From: Streptomyces sp. NBC_00582
GTDB lineage: Bacteria; Actinomycetota; Actinomycetes; Streptomycetales; Streptomycetaceae
Assembly: GCF_036345155.1 (NCBI RefSeq)
Contig: NZ_CP107772.1
Location: 6,758,001-6,822,000 of the forward strand
Length of the DNA stretch: 64,000 bases
Direction: 5' to 3'
Shown here: positions 33,844 through 41,467 of the stretch, piece by piece
How the letters are laid out: each line of letters starts with the position of its first letter
Position numbering within the stretch: position 1 is the stretch's first letter
Translations under genes and position numbers: made by a program
The notes under the pieces: model-generated
The model's input: the letters and a program-made list of their open reading frames with translations, nothing else
Database searches by the model: none
Told to the model about the DNA's origin: nothing

Positions 33844-35423
33844 ACGTTCGGCGCCCCTTCCGGCTCGACGTCGTGGTACTGCTCCCAGCCCCACAGCGCG
33901 TACGTGGCGGACACCAGCGGACTCACATCCACACCGTCGCCACGCCGCGACCACAGCCACGCGTCGCCCACGTCACGCTTCGTCGCCCCGGCCAGGGCCG
34001 TCGCCAACGGCGCCTGGTCCAGGTGCTGCAGGCTTCCGTCCTGCACCCGGTCGTAGAACTGACCGCAGGCCTGGGTGAGCTCGCGGACCTTCGGCGCCAC
34101 GACCAGGTGGTCACGGCCGCGCTCGGCCAGCTTCTTCCGCAGCGGCCCGGCCAGTGAGCCAGCCGGGCCGCCCTCGTCGATCACCCACACGCACGGTGAC
34201 CACTTCCGGTCCAGGTCGTCCGCCCGCTCAATCACCCAGTCCGTGCCGGGCCGGTGGTCCACCTTCTCCACATGCCGGCCGTCGCCCTCGGTGCCACCGG
34301 CCACGCTGATCGCCGACCAGGACCGCTCCGGCGTCGTGTCGATGGAGAACGCCACCGGATCCGTCAGGGCTGACTGGCGCACCCTCAGCGCCCGCCAGGC
34401 GGCCTCGGCGATGACCTGCCAGGTCTCCTCGGCCTGCGCCGGGTAGTCGCCCACCCCGAGCCGCTCACGGTCGAACAGGTCGGGCCTCATGGTCGCCAGC
34501 TCACGCCGTACGGCCTGCACGCGGATCCGGATGCCCAGCGCCGGGTTCACCCGCTGCCACGTCCGTACGTCCGCACGGTCGTCGTGCTCTGCACACACAA
34601 TGTGACCGTCCTCGTCCCGCGGGCACTCCCGCGCGTGCAGCTCGGCCGACCACTCCAGGTACGTGAGGGAGTCGTCCGGCTCCGGCCTGTTCGCCAGCGC
34701 CCGCGCCCGCAGCAGCGCCAGCTGCTCGCTCTCCTGGCCGATCCCGGCCGAGCAGGTGTAGACGAGCTGGGGGTTGCGCCGCGCGGACATGATGGGCAGC
34801 AGCGCGCCGATGGGCGCCGCGCGCAGGGCCATGGCCTCGTCCATGATGACCAGGTCGCCGGAGAAGCCTCGGCCGGAGCTGCCGGTGCGGGCGAGGAACA
34901 GGATGCGGGCCCCGTTGAGGAACTCGAAGCCTTCCTCGCCGTGGCTGCGCAGGACGCGCTTCACGCGGCGGCTGAGGGCGTAGGAGCCCTCGATCAGCTG
35001 GTCCAGGCGGCGGAAGCTCTCGCGGGCGGTCTTGAACTCGTGGGCGGTGTGGATGACCAGCTTGTCGCCGAACAGCATCACCCCGGCGATCTGCCGGGCC
35101 TCGAGGTAGCCGCCCTTGCCGTTCTGCCGGGTGACGTTCTGGACGACCTCGAACGACGTCCAGCGGCCCTCGTCGTCCTCGGCCAGGCTGTGGTGCAGGC
35201 CGAGCTGCTGCCACGGGTCCAGCATCAGGCTGGAGTCGGCGGCGAGCTCGATGGCCTCTTGCCCGGCCGGGGAGCGGAAGTCGAGCGCGGCCTGGTCCTC
35301 GATCCCGGTCCAGCGGCCTGTCTCGATGCGCCGGTAGTGCGGGGTGGAGATGATGCGCGGGGTCTGGCAGCCGATCGGATCGCCGCTACGCGGAGTGGCG
35401 GGGGCGTCGAGCAGCAAGCTCAT
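33837..35423 (-). CDS. Terminase large subunit
   Basis: 528 aa packaging motor. The ATPase domain has a divergent Walker A (TRQNGKGG, residues 98-105) and Walker B (DLVIMDEA, Asp-Glu 195-196). The C-terminal nuclease half starts with SIDTTPERSWSAISVAG, giving the first catalytic Asp, and includes CVWVIDEGGPAGSLAGPL. This is the phage-terminase_1 type found in HK97-like cos phages. The start overlaps the end of the small-subunit gene. Confidence 0.92.
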   Translation of the reverse strand: MSLLLDAPATPRSGDPIGCQTPRIISTPHYRRIETGRWTGIEDQAALDFRSPAGQEAIELAADSSLMLDPWQQLGLHHSLAEDDEGRWTSFEVVQNVTRQNGKGGYLEARQIAGVMLFGDKLVIHTAHEFKTARESFRRLDQLIEGSYALSRRVKRVLRSHGEEGFEFLNGARILFLARTGSSGRGFSGDLVIMDEAMALRAAPIGALLPIMSARRNPQLVYTCSAGIGQESEQLALLRARALANRPEPDDSLTYLEWSAELHARECPRDEDGHIVCAEHDDRADVRTWQRVNPALGIRIRVQAVRRELATMRPDLFDRERLGVGDYPAQAEETWQVIAEAAWRALRVRQSALTDPVAFSIDTTPERSWSAISVAGGTEGDGRHVEKVDHRPGTDWVIERADDLDRKWSPCVWVIDEGGPAGSLAGPLRKKLAERGRDHLVVAPKVRELTQACGQFYDRVQDGSLQHLDQAPLATALAGATKRDVGDAWLWSRRGDGVDVSPLVSATYALWGWEQYHDVEPEGAPNVW

Positions 35424-35667
35424 CGATCTTGTCCCCCCTGTCCTTCGGAGGCGCCAGCCCTCGCGCTACGTGCATGTGCTGGCGCAACTCGCGGGCGGCG
35501 GCCGCGACCTCCTTCGGGTCAGGGGAGGAGTCCATGATCTTGGCGAGGCGCAGAGCCGCGGCGGCCGAGGCGCTCGATTCGGGGGAGACACCGAGGTCAT
35601 CGAGCTCGGCGCGGGTCGCCTTCGCGACGGCGCCCGCCCTAATCCGCCGAGTCTCGTTCGCGGTCAT
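35386..35667 (-). CDS. Terminase small subunit-like protein
   Basis: 93 aa, helical and basic (RIRAGAVAKATRAELDDLGV; DPKEVAAAARELRQHMHVAR), overlapping the large subunit gene. Position and size match small terminase subunits of actinophages that recognise the packaging site. ATG 35667. Similarity is by context. Confidence 0.65.
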   Translation of the reverse strand: MTANETRRIRAGAVAKATRAELDDLGVSPESSASAAAALRLAKIMDSSPDPKEVAAAARELRQHMHVARGLAPPKDRGDKIDELAARRPRHSA

Positions 35668-35969
35668 TAGCGAGCTCCGTCCTGAAGGGCCGTCACTCCG
35701 AGTGACTACGGTCGATCATCACGGAGAGTGACGGGCGGCGGGCGGTGATCATGGTCCGCTAATGGGGCCCAACTCGGTTCGCGTGGATTAGCGATCGGCT
35801 CGGGGAGAGATACGGGCGACAAGGGCGTTTGGGTCGCCCGGGTCCTCGCCCAAGTTCGAACCCACTCTCCCCCGCCAGCCGCCGAGTGGATCACGATCGG
35901 GCGCCGCGAGCACCCGCCGCGCGGACCTCGGGTAGCAGTCCGTGACCGGTCGGGCGGGGTAGCGGAGGG
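35668..35969. other. Non-coding region, candidate cos/packaging site
   Basis: About 300 bp with no good reading frame, between the terminase genes and the kinase/HNH group. It has short repeats such as CACTCCGAGTGA near 35695-35707 and TCGATCATCACGGAGAGTGA nearby, plus GGGCGAC/GTCGCCC arms around 35814-35838. HK97-like phages carry cos just upstream of the small subunit, so cos is expected here or near 36.4 kb. Confidence 0.4.
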
Positions 35970-36410
35970 TTACCACTCGCGGGACGACTGCGCGGCCGCC
36001 GGCCGGGAGTCGCCGCCTCGGTAGTGGCGGTACCAGCGAGTGACGACGCGGTCCATCGCTGGCGATCGCATCGCCCGCACGCGCTCACGCACGGCTTGCT
36101 CGCCCGGGTCGACGGTGACGATCGAGGCGTCGAGGCGTCGGTAGCGGGCGAGCCAGGTGGCGCTGGGCATGGTGTGGATCAGGTAGACGTCCACGGAGTC
36201 GAGGTGCTTGACGGCCTCGTCGATGGCGGCGTACCGGGCGCGCAGGGCGACCTTGCTGGCGATCGGGTCGTGGTTCCACTGCGGTGCGCCGGGGCCGGTG
36301 AGGGCGCGGGTGATGCGGTCCAGGTCGATCACGATGTCGCGCGGCGTGGCCCGCGCCTCGATCCAGGAGGACTTGCCCGCGGCCGGCGGGCCGGTGACGA
36401 CGTACAGCAC
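35970..36410 (-). CDS. P-loop kinase-like protein
   Basis: 146 aa from GTG 36410. A clear Walker A near the N-terminus (YVVTGPPAAGKSSWIEAR) is followed by IVIDLDRITRALTG and a lid-like Arg-rich C-terminal half (GEQAVRERVRAMRSPAMDRV VTRWYRHYR). The layout is that of zeta-toxin/polynucleotide-kinase-like small ATPases found next to terminases. Substrate unknown; may act on DNA ends or nucleotides. Confidence 0.7.
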   Translation of the reverse strand: MLYVVTGPPAAGKSSWIEARATPRDIVIDLDRITRALTGPGAPQWNHDPIASKVALRARYAAIDEAVKHLDSVDVYLIHTMPSATWLARYRRLDASIVTVDPGEQAVRERVRAMRSPAMDRVVTRWYRHYRGGDSRPAAAQSSREW

Positions 36411-36448
36411 GGTGTGGTCACCACCTCGTCGGCCGCGGGCTCGGTTGG

Positions 36449-36718
36449 TCAGCTGCCGAAGGGGGGCCGGCCGCTGCCTTGGATGTCCATGTCGGTGCTG
36501 CCGTCCTGGGAGAGGAAGTCGGCGTCGCGGGCGCCGATGCGCAGCTTGGTGTTGTCGGCCTCGAAGATGGCCGACGCTGCTGTCCCGTCGGGGACCTCGA
36601 GCGAGCCGTACCACTCCCGGGACGTGCTGGTGAGCTGTGCCGTTACCTCGTACTCGGTACCGTCTGCGATGACCGTGGCTGGACCGTCGTATGTCGTCAT
36701 GGGCTCATCGTGGCTCAT
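36449..36718 (-). CDS. Small beta-domain protein (DUF4873-like)
   Basis: 89 aa. The segment YDGPATVIADGTEYEVTAQL ... REWYGSLEVPDG resembles small DUF4873-type domains of actinobacteria. ATG 36700 would shorten it by six residues; neither start has a good ribosome site. Role in the phage unknown. Confidence 0.55.
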   Translation of the reverse strand: MSHDEPMTTYDGPATVIADGTEYEVTAQLTSTSREWYGSLEVPDGTAASAIFEADNTKLRIGARDADFLSQDGSTDMDIQGSGRPPFGS

Positions 36719-36741
36719 GGGTCCGACAGTGGGCGCTGGCG

Positions 36742-36912
36742 CTACGTCTCGTCGCTCTGGTCGGGGTGCTGCTCGGCGATGTGGGCGTGGACGGGGGCGA
36801 GGTCGATGCCGAGGACCATGCGCTTCATGCCAAGCCGCAGGACGGCGTCGAGGGTGATCTCCTCGCCGCAGACGGGGCAGCGGACGTGGCAGGCGAGTTC
36901 GCCGGTGGCCAT
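36742..36912 (-). CDS. Small zinc-finger-like protein
   Basis: 56 aa (MATGELACHVRCPVCGEEIT...). CHVRCPVCG supplies three Cys and a His for a metal site. The ATG at 36912 has an excellent GGAGGTG site and overlaps the end of the upstream 87-aa gene region. Too short for routine gene calling but with strong coding bias. Probably a small phage regulator or host-takeover peptide. Confidence 0.6.
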   Translation of the reverse strand: MATGELACHVRCPVCGEEITLDAVLRLGMKRMVLGIDLAPVHAHIAEQHPDQSDET

Positions 36913-36915
36913 GCG

Positions 36916-37179
36916 TCACCACCTCCGGGGATGCGGCGCGGGGCGGCCGACGCAGGTCGGGTTGTGTTGGCGGAGGACGCGGCAGGCGATGCGGCGGGGC
37001 GCGGTGTACGCGAAGTCACGGGGTTCGTGGAGCGCGTAGCCGAGCCACCAGGCGATGCCCGTGCGTGTCTGCCAGGCGGTGTTGCGGGGTGTGAGGACGC
37101 GCAGCTTGCCGCGTGCGTGCGCGGCCTTGAAGCGCTGGGCGAGCTTGGCGTAGTCGTCGTCGTAACTCACGGCAGCCAT
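36916..37179 (-). CDS. Small basic phage protein
   Basis: 87 aa from ATG 37179 (AAVSYDDDYAKLAQRFKAAH ... NTAWQTRTGIAWWLGYALHE). Ends with Arg-rich, Cys-containing stretch RRIACRVLRQHNPTCVGRP. No family recognised. It overlaps the preceding gene by 13 bp. Confidence 0.55.
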   Translation of the reverse strand: MAAVSYDDDYAKLAQRFKAAHARGKLRVLTPRNTAWQTRTGIAWWLGYALHEPRDFAYTAPRRIACRVLRQHNPTCVGRPAPHPRRW

Positions 37180-37484
37180 TCCTCCTCGGCGAACCAGCCG
37201 TCTCCGGTCCGCTGGACGGTGATGGGGGTCTCGGTCTGGAACCAGTGGCCGCAGGGCTCGACGATGGTCCACATCTCGTGTGCGAAGACGTGCCATTGCA
37301 CGACCTCTGCATCGCGCCAGCAGTGGGGGCAGCCGGGCAACGGGATGGAGGCTTCGAAGCCGGGCCGCATGCGGATCTGCCAGGGCTGCTCGCTGATGTA
37401 GGCGTTGCGGTCCTCGTGGGCGCGGTGGAACGCCATGGCGAGTTCGGGGCTCATCGGTAGAGGCTGCTGGGTGTCCGTCCGCAT
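37167..37484 (-). CDS. Small Cys/His-rich phage protein
   Basis: 105 aa. GCPHCWRDAEVVQWHVFAHE and EPCGHWF give a probable zinc-binding arrangement (CxxC ... CxH). ATG 37484 follows AAGGTGG. Several such zinc-ribbon proteins cluster here beside the HNH gene; roles unknown. Confidence 0.6.
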   Translation of the reverse strand: MRTDTQQPLPMSPELAMAFHRAHEDRNAYISEQPWQIRMRPGFEASIPLPGCPHCWRDAEVVQWHVFAHEMWTIVEPCGHWFQTETPITVQRTGDGWFAEEEWLP

Positions 37485-37486
37485 GG

Positions 37487-37777
37487 TCACCACCTTCGTG
37501 ACGACCGTACGGGCTGCCGTGCGGCGTCGATGCGGTTGCCTCGGGCGGAGTTGCAGCGGCGGTGTGCGCTGCGGGCGTTGGCGGGGTCGTGGAGGTCGCC
37601 GCCCTTCGACAGGGGGACGGCGTGGTCGAGGGTGAAGGCGTCGCGGTGGCGTTGGGCGGCGAGGCCGGTGAGGTCGTAGCGGATGGGTTCGCCGCACCAC
37701 CAGCAGGGCAGGCGTAGGGCGCGCTGCTTGTCGCAGAGGCGGCGGTAGGGGCGGCCGTTGCGGGGGTTGGCCGGCAT
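37487..37777 (-). CDS. HNH endonuclease (packaging-associated)
   Basis: 96 aa. Compact HNH nuclease: CWWCG, then FTLDHAVPLSKGGDLHDPAN and RSAHRRCNSARGN, with the catalytic His of LDHAVP and the zinc Cys pairs in place. In HK97-like phages an HNH protein next to the terminase is required for cos cleavage, and this gene lies about 1.8 kb before the small terminase subunit. That role is inferred. Confidence 0.85.
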   Translation of the reverse strand: MPANPRNGRPYRRLCDKQRALRLPCWWCGEPIRYDLTGLAAQRHRDAFTLDHAVPLSKGGDLHDPANARSAHRRCNSARGNRIDAARQPVRSSRRW

Positions 37778-37779
37778 GG

Positions 37780-38157
37780 TCAGCCTCCGAGGCCGGGGGT
37801 GGTGCGGAGTTGGCGGAGGAGTTCCTCGCCGACGCTCTTGGGGTCGAGCTGGACGTGGAGGTCGTAGGTGGTGGGCCGGCCGTCGGTGCCGGTGACGAGG
37901 GCCTGGGCGACGCTGGCCCACATGTCGGCGAGCCTGGCGGAGTCAGCGGTACGGGAGGCGTGCCCCTGGGCACGCTGCCGGGCCTCGCCGACAGCCGCGC
38001 GCCTGTAGTCGTCGCTGGCGTGGGCGTCCGCGTAGGTGGTCTCCTCGAGGGCCTGGGCGTGGTGCTTCTGCGCGGCCTGGGCGTGCTCGAAGGCCCGTTG
38101 CTGGGCGGTGGTGAGGGCGGTGGCGCGGTCAAACGGGGCGGGCGGGGTGTTGGGCAT
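37780..38157 (-). CDS. Helical phage protein upstream of HNH
   Basis: 125 aa, largely alpha-helical, Ala/Gln/His-rich (LTTAQQRAFEHAQAAQKHHA; GEARQRAQGHASRTADSARL), with a beta C-terminus (TTYDLHVQLDPKSVGEELL). ATG 38157 has AGGAG. First gene of the packaging transcript after a strong terminator. Function unknown. Confidence 0.55.
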   Translation of the reverse strand: MPNTPPAPFDRATALTTAQQRAFEHAQAAQKHHAQALEETTYADAHASDDYRRAAVGEARQRAQGHASRTADSARLADMWASVAQALVTGTDGRPTTYDLHVQLDPKSVGEELLRQLRTTPGLGG

Positions 38158-38265
38158 GGGACTGCTCCTGGTGGCGAGGGGGGCGCCCGCCGTACGGCGT
38201 CGACGCGTCCCCAGTCCCCAGTGGGGGTGCGTCGGCGTGAGCGGCTGCTGTACGGCGGGCGCGGG

Positions 38266-38310
38266 CACGACGAAGGCCCCGGAGCTCGCCTCTCCGGGGC
38301 CTTCGTCGTG
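38266..38310. terminator. Strong terminator at early/late boundary
   Basis: 17-bp perfect stem CACGACGAAGGCCCCGG / CCGGGGCCTTCGTCGTG with an 11-base loop. It separates the packaging genes from the small excisionase-like gene; a late promoter would be expected just downstream on the minus strand. Confidence 0.8.
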
Positions 38311-38386
38311 CGTCTGGGGTGTCCGTTTTTGGACATGGTTGTGCGGGAAGATCGTGGCGCATGGATCGTCGCACGTCAAGCGGGGT

Positions 38387-38611
38387 TTACCGGTGGGCGC
38401 GTTGGCCTGGGCGGTTGGGCTTGGCGGCGGTCTGGGCGGTGGTGACGGCGTCGACGGTGTAGATGGGGTGGCGGGTGCTTCCGCCGGCGCGGTGGAGTAT
38501 GCCGCGGCGGACCCAGTCGCGGATGGTTGCGGGTTGTACGCCAGCGGCCTGGGCGGCGAGGGTCGTGGTGAGGTAGCCGGGTGGCAGGGACGTGTACTGC
38601 ATGTGGCCCAT
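38387..38611 (-). CDS. Helix-turn-helix DNA-binding protein (MerR/excisionase-like)
   Basis: 74 aa. LTTTLAAQAAGVQPATIRDW VRRGILHRAGG is a winged-helix motif of the MerR/Xis type. ATG 38611 or 38602; no clear ribosome site. It sits at the junction of early and late regions and could activate late genes or act as excisionase, though it is far from the integrase. Confidence 0.65.
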   Translation of the reverse strand: MGHMQYTSLPPGYLTTTLAAQAAGVQPATIRDWVRRGILHRAGGSTRHPIYTVDAVTTAQTAAKPNRPGQRAHR

Positions 38612-38658
38612 GGTGCGGCATGGGCTGGGGCTGGTGGTGTTCCGGCGGCGTGGGCGCG

Positions 38659-39021
38659 TCAGGGTGTCGGGCAGGACGCGGGGTCGTCGATGCAGGCCTG
38701 GAGGTCTTCCCGCCCTTGCTTGTTGGCTTGCTGGAGGCCCTCGAAGTACATGTCGGTGTAGTCGCCCTCGGGAAGGCCCTTGCACGCGGACGGCTCGACG
38801 TCCTCGTCGGTCTCCGCGTTGAAGTCGTCCGGGCGGGAGGCGATCGTCTCGGCCCAGGCCTCCACACAGGCCTGCCGGGCCTCCGCCGCCGACAGGGTCG
38901 GTGCGGACGAAGTCGCGCTGCTGGCTGGCGCCTTCGGCTTGTCGTCGCTGTCGCCGGAGGCCGAGCAGGCGGCGAGGGCGAGGCAGGCGGTGGCGAGTAT
39001 GGCGATGGACGTGCGGCGCAT
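38659..39021 (-). CDS. Secreted lipoprotein (prophage accessory gene)
   Basis: 120 aa. Lipoprotein signal peptide with lipobox LAAC (Cys 19), a Ser/Thr/Ala linker, then a small Cys-containing domain (CVEAWAETIASRPDDFNAET; CIDDPASCP). Monocistronic and divergent from the 202-aa membrane gene. Phage-encoded surface lipoproteins often block superinfection; that role is inferred. Confidence 0.65.
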   Translation of the reverse strand: MRRTSIAILATACLALAACSASGDSDDKPKAPASSATSSAPTLSAAEARQACVEAWAETIASRPDDFNAETDEDVEPSACKGLPEGDYTDMYFEGLQQANKQGREDLQACIDDPASCPTP

Positions 39022-39168
39022 GGTTCCCCCAGCGGCTCGATCAGATGCCGGCCGATCCTAGCTGTGGAGCACCCGAGTTGGAGCCGGTTGGGGCCGTTGT
39101 GGGCGGTGTGACAGTTCTGTGACTGATCGTCTGGTCCCCGGCCCGGTGTCTGCGTCTACGGTGCGCGT
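39022..39168. promoter_or_regulatory. Divergent promoter region of two accessory genes
   Basis: 147 bp between the lipoprotein and membrane-protein genes. A TACGGT element ends about 10 bp before the GTG at 39169, so that mRNA may be leaderless or nearly so. Confidence 0.4.
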
Positions 39169-39777
39169 GTGAGTGCAGTGGATTGGGGCGATGTCCCCAC
39201 ATGGGTGGCGGCGGTCTTCGCGGGCGGTGCCGCGCTCTTCGCGTATCAGACGATCAAGAGCCAGCGAGAACAGATCGGCGAGCAGCGGGTGTTCATCGCC
39301 GAGCAGTCGGTCAACCTCGAACTGGAGCGCGCCGAGCTGCGCGCTGCCGCTAAGGACCGCAGGAAGGCGCAGGCCCAGCAGATCAAGGTTTACCACCGTA
39401 AGGCCGGCGGTGAGGTGACCGGCGTGGGGACGCCCACGGTGGACGACCACTGGGTGGTGACGGTGAGCAACTTCAGCACCTCGCCCATCCATGATGTCGA
39501 GGTGCGATTCGGCGCGGCGTACCTGGCGGCTGAGATATACGCATGGCCGATCAACGCGCACCCTCGTGACAGGGCAGTGAGCGCCCGGGACCGTATGGTC
39601 GCACCGGTGGCGCTCCTCGGCCCGGATAGGGCTGCCCGGTTCATGTCGCAGACGTTCTCGCCCGCCACGCTCCACAACAGTAAGCCGAGCGTGGCGTTCA
39701 CCGACGACGGCGGCGTGCGGTGGAGGCTGGACTACTTCGGGAAGCTCGAGGAGGCGCCAGCGGCGCCTGGGACGTAG
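39169..39777 (+). CDS. Membrane-anchored coiled-coil protein (accessory gene)
   Basis: 202 aa, one of few plus-strand genes in this part of the prophage. N-terminal membrane segment (PTWVAAVFAGGAALFAYQTI), coiled coil (QREQIGEQRVFIAEQSVNLE), and a soluble beta domain (DHWVVTVSNFSTSPIHDVEV). Opposite orientation and flanking terminator mark it as a moron, possibly expressed in the lysogen. Confidence 0.6.
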   Translation: MSAVDWGDVPTWVAAVFAGGAALFAYQTIKSQREQIGEQRVFIAEQSVNLELERAELRAAAKDRRKAQAQQIKVYHRKAGGEVTGVGTPTVDDHWVVTVSNFSTSPIHDVEVRFGAAYLAAEIYAWPINAHPRDRAVSARDRMVAPVALLGPDRAARFMSQTFSPATLHNSKPSVAFTDDGGVRWRLDYFGKLEEAPAAPGT

Positions 39778-39795
39778 CGCATGCTCCGGGTACAG

Positions 39796-39828
39796 CGAGG
39801 CCCCGTCGCAAGTCGCGGCGGGGCCTCG
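39796..39828. terminator. Terminator after the accessory membrane gene
   Basis: 10-bp stem CGAGGCCCCG / CGGGGCCTCG, extended by GTCGC/GCGGC pairing; between convergent genes, so likely bidirectional. Confidence 0.7.
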
Positions 39829-39894
39829 GGGTGGGGAGCCGGGCCAAGGCCCGTTGGTCTGACTTGGCCGCCCGGCCTCCCCGGGCGGGCGCGC

Positions 39895-40290
39895 TCACTC
39901 ATCGTTCCGGCGGTAGCTACGGCGGCCGATCATGGCCTTCATGGCGGTCCGTCCGTACCAGCGGTTGGTGCCGTGCTCGGTGTCGTCGGGCTCGGGCCAG
40001 CGGCCCCGGGTGAGGTCGGCGCGGATCGTGCCGGCCTTGATGCCGATGCCGGCGGCCTCGAGGTCCTGGGCGGTGTAGAGGCGCTCGGGCTCCAGCTCCA
40101 CGGCCTGGCGCTGGACGTGCTCGCGGACGAACGCGGCGACGTCCTCGGCGTCGTACTCCTTGTAGCGGCCGCGCTTGCCAGTGGGGGCCGGCCACTCGGG
40201 GTGCTGGGTCCAGGTCGCGCGCACCGTGTGCTGGTTCACGCCGTAGGTCTCGGCGATCTCGGGGGCGATCATGCGTTGCGGGGCTACCAT
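39895..40290 (-). CDS. Helix-turn-helix protein under leader copy 1
   Basis: 131 aa. Two helix-turn-helix-like segments: IAPEIAETYGVNQHTVRATW near the N-terminus and LYTAQDLEAAGIGIKAGTIR ADL in the middle, then Arg-rich C-terminus. Looks like a phage DNA-binding regulator. Its 5' leader carries the first copy of the conserved GGTGAGAG-hairpin element. Confidence 0.65.
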   Translation of the reverse strand: MVAPQRMIAPEIAETYGVNQHTVRATWTQHPEWPAPTGKRGRYKEYDAEDVAAFVREHVQRQAVELEPERLYTAQDLEAAGIGIKAGTIRADLTRGRWPEPDDTEHGTNRWYGRTAMKAMIGRRSYRRNDE

Positions 40291-40312
40291 GGCGGCTGGA
40301 CTCTCCTTTGCG

Positions 40313-40375
40313 GAGTTTTCGACTGGTGGGGCCGACGCTCTCTCACCCCCGGGTGACCGGGGTTGCGTCGGCCCC
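40313..40375 (-). promoter_or_regulatory. Conserved hairpin leader, copy 1
   Basis: Minus-strand leader: 11-bp outer stem GGGGCCGACGC (375-365) / GCGTCGGCCCC (338-328), a GGTGAGAG box (40347-40340), then CCAGTCGAAAACTC (40326-40313) and the ribosome site GGAG 23 bp before the 131-aa gene. Two further copies precede the next upstream genes. On the plus strand the same stem is followed by TTTTG, so it may also terminate antisense transcription. No upstream TTGCAA promoter is seen for this copy. Confidence 0.6.
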
Positions 40376-40428
40376 TTTTGCTGTGCGTGAGAGCGGTGGG
40401 GCGGGCGTTGAGCGTTCCGAGAGGAGGG

Positions 40429-40458
40429 GCCCGCCCCGCGCTGGCTGCGGGGGCGGGC
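40429..40458 (-). terminator. Terminator after the 132-aa gene
   Basis: 9-bp stem GCCCGCCCC / GGGGCGGGC just after the stop of the gene at 40466. Confidence 0.6.
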
Positions 40459-40465
40459 GGTGCGA

Positions 40466-40864
40466 TTACGACTCGTCGCTGTCGTCCAGTTCGTCGTTCT
40501 CGATCATCTCGGCGATGGTCGTGAACCGGGCGACTGCGTGCTGTGCGCAGTCGAGTCGCCAGGGGGCGGGTCCTGCCATCTGGCGCAGGCACAGCATCTC
40601 GTAGGCGGTGAACCATTCGAGGATGAGGTGCCCGTAGGCCAGTCGGTGTGAGCCGGGGATGGGCTCGTCCTCGATGAGGACGCGTGCCCGGTCGAGCGCG
40701 AGGACCGTGTCCAGCACGGGCCCCGTCACCTCATCCCCATCGAGCTCGGGGATGACTACCGGGATCGGGAGGTCGAGCAGGAGTGCCCGAAGGTAATCCA
40801 TCATCCCGATCACGACGGCTCCCAGCTCCAGGAACCGCTCCTTGTCGCTGCCATGGTCTGCCAT
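40466..40864 (-). CDS. Unknown helical protein under leader copy 2 (paralog A)
   Basis: 132 aa, no recognised family. Helical with a central DLPIPVVIPELDGDE segment and a Leu/Tyr-rich helix (RLAYGHLILEWFTAYEMLCL), ending in an acidic tail. It shares layout and spaced motifs (LP.P...P; a C-terminal aromatic helix with C-L) with the 123-aa protein at 41024, and both have the same promoter and leader, so the two are probably an old duplication. Confidence 0.6.
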   Translation of the reverse strand: MADHGSDKERFLELGAVVIGMMDYLRALLLDLPIPVVIPELDGDEVTGPVLDTVLALDRARVLIEDEPIPGSHRLAYGHLILEWFTAYEMLCLRQMAGPAPWRLDCAQHAVARFTTIAEMIENDELDDSDES

Positions 40865-40879
40865 GGCTTCTCCTCTCTG

Positions 40880-40927
40880 GAATTTTCAACTGGTGTCAGA
40901 TCCGGGGCTCTCACCCCCCGCCCTGAC
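40880..40927 (-). promoter_or_regulatory. Conserved hairpin leader, copy 2
   Basis: Outer stem GTCAG (40927-40923) / CTGAC (40899-40895), inner stem CGGGG / CCCCG, loop with GGTGAGAG (40915-40908), then CCAGTTGAAAATTC (40893-40880) and GAGAGGAG before the ATG. Compared with copies 1 and 3 the outer stem differs in sequence yet still pairs, which is compensatory change. Confidence 0.65.
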
Positions 40928-40934
40928 GTATCTA

Positions 40935-40964
40935 ACTTTACAGCACTCACGTCTAATATTGCAA
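40935..40964 (-). promoter_or_regulatory. Promoter of the 132-aa gene
   Basis: -35 TTGCAA (40964-40959), 18-bp spacer, -10 TAAAGT (40940-40935). The start point would fall at the base of the leader hairpin. The same elements and spacing recur at 41468-41497. Confidence 0.65.
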
Positions 40965-40990
40965 CTCCCCTGGGTGGGGAAATGAGAGAG

Positions 40991-41013
40991 CCCCCCGGCT
41001 GGTTGCCGGGGGG
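40991..41013 (-). terminator. Terminator after the 123-aa gene
   Basis: 9-bp stem CCCCCCGGC / GCCGGGGGG with a 5-base loop, 10 bp after the gene stop. Confidence 0.75.
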
Positions 41014-41023
41014 CGGGGGTGGA

Positions 41024-41395
41024 TCAGCCAGCGTTCGCCAGGAGCCAGATGATCAGGCTCTTCAGTGCCTCGTCTGCGTGGAGCAGATTGGCACCGACAC
41101 CCTCAGCTCTGGTGTCCTCGTACCTCGCCGCGCACAGCGCGTAGAGGTCGATGGCGGCCAGGAGGTGGATGCAGCCGGTGTACAGCTGCGCCTCCTGGGT
41201 CTCGCCCATCGGCTGATCCTTGGCCAGTGCGGCCACCCGCTGGATTGCGGGGACCGCGTTGGCGGCGGGAATGTGCCGGTCGGTCGGCAGGGTGATCGGC
41301 ACGGGGAGTGCCTGGCACGCGTCGACCAGGAGCGAGTACGTCACGGAGATCCCATGCACAAGCGCATGCATGACCTCGTCGTCACGGTCAGCCAT
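41024..41395 (-). CDS. Unknown helical protein under leader copy 3 (paralog B)
   Basis: 123 aa, no recognised family. Helical (HALVHGISVTYSLLVDACQA), LPVPITLPTDRH segment, then QLYTGCIHLLAAIDLYALCA. Weak but ordered resemblance to the 132-aa protein at 40466. Own promoter, leader and terminator make it a single-gene unit. Confidence 0.6.
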   Translation of the reverse strand: MADRDDEVMHALVHGISVTYSLLVDACQALPVPITLPTDRHIPAANAVPAIQRVAALAKDQPMGETQEAQLYTGCIHLLAAIDLYALCAARYEDTRAEGVGANLLHADEALKSLIIWLLANAG

Positions 41396-41411
41396 GGTGG
41401 CTTCCTCTCTT

Positions 41412-41461
41412 GAGTTTTCAACTGGCTGTCGGTCCGGGGTCTCTCACCTCCCCTTCCGACA
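41412..41461 (-). promoter_or_regulatory. Conserved hairpin leader, copy 3
   Basis: Outer stem TGTCGG (41461-41456) / CCGACA (41432-41427), inner GGGG / CCCC, GGTGAGAG box (41448-41441), then CCAGTTGAAAACTC (41425-41412) and GAGAGGAAG before the ATG. Same order and spacing as copy 2. Confidence 0.65.
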
Positions 41462-41467
41462 CGTCTA

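Noticed and set aside
35845..35885. tRNA-like GTTCGAACC string
   Set aside because: T-loop-like, but flanking bases do not form a T-stem or acceptor stem on either strand.
38387..38611. Excisionase of this prophage
   Set aside because: It has the right fold, but lies 25 kb from the integrase; the similar protein at 61397-61675 is the better candidate.
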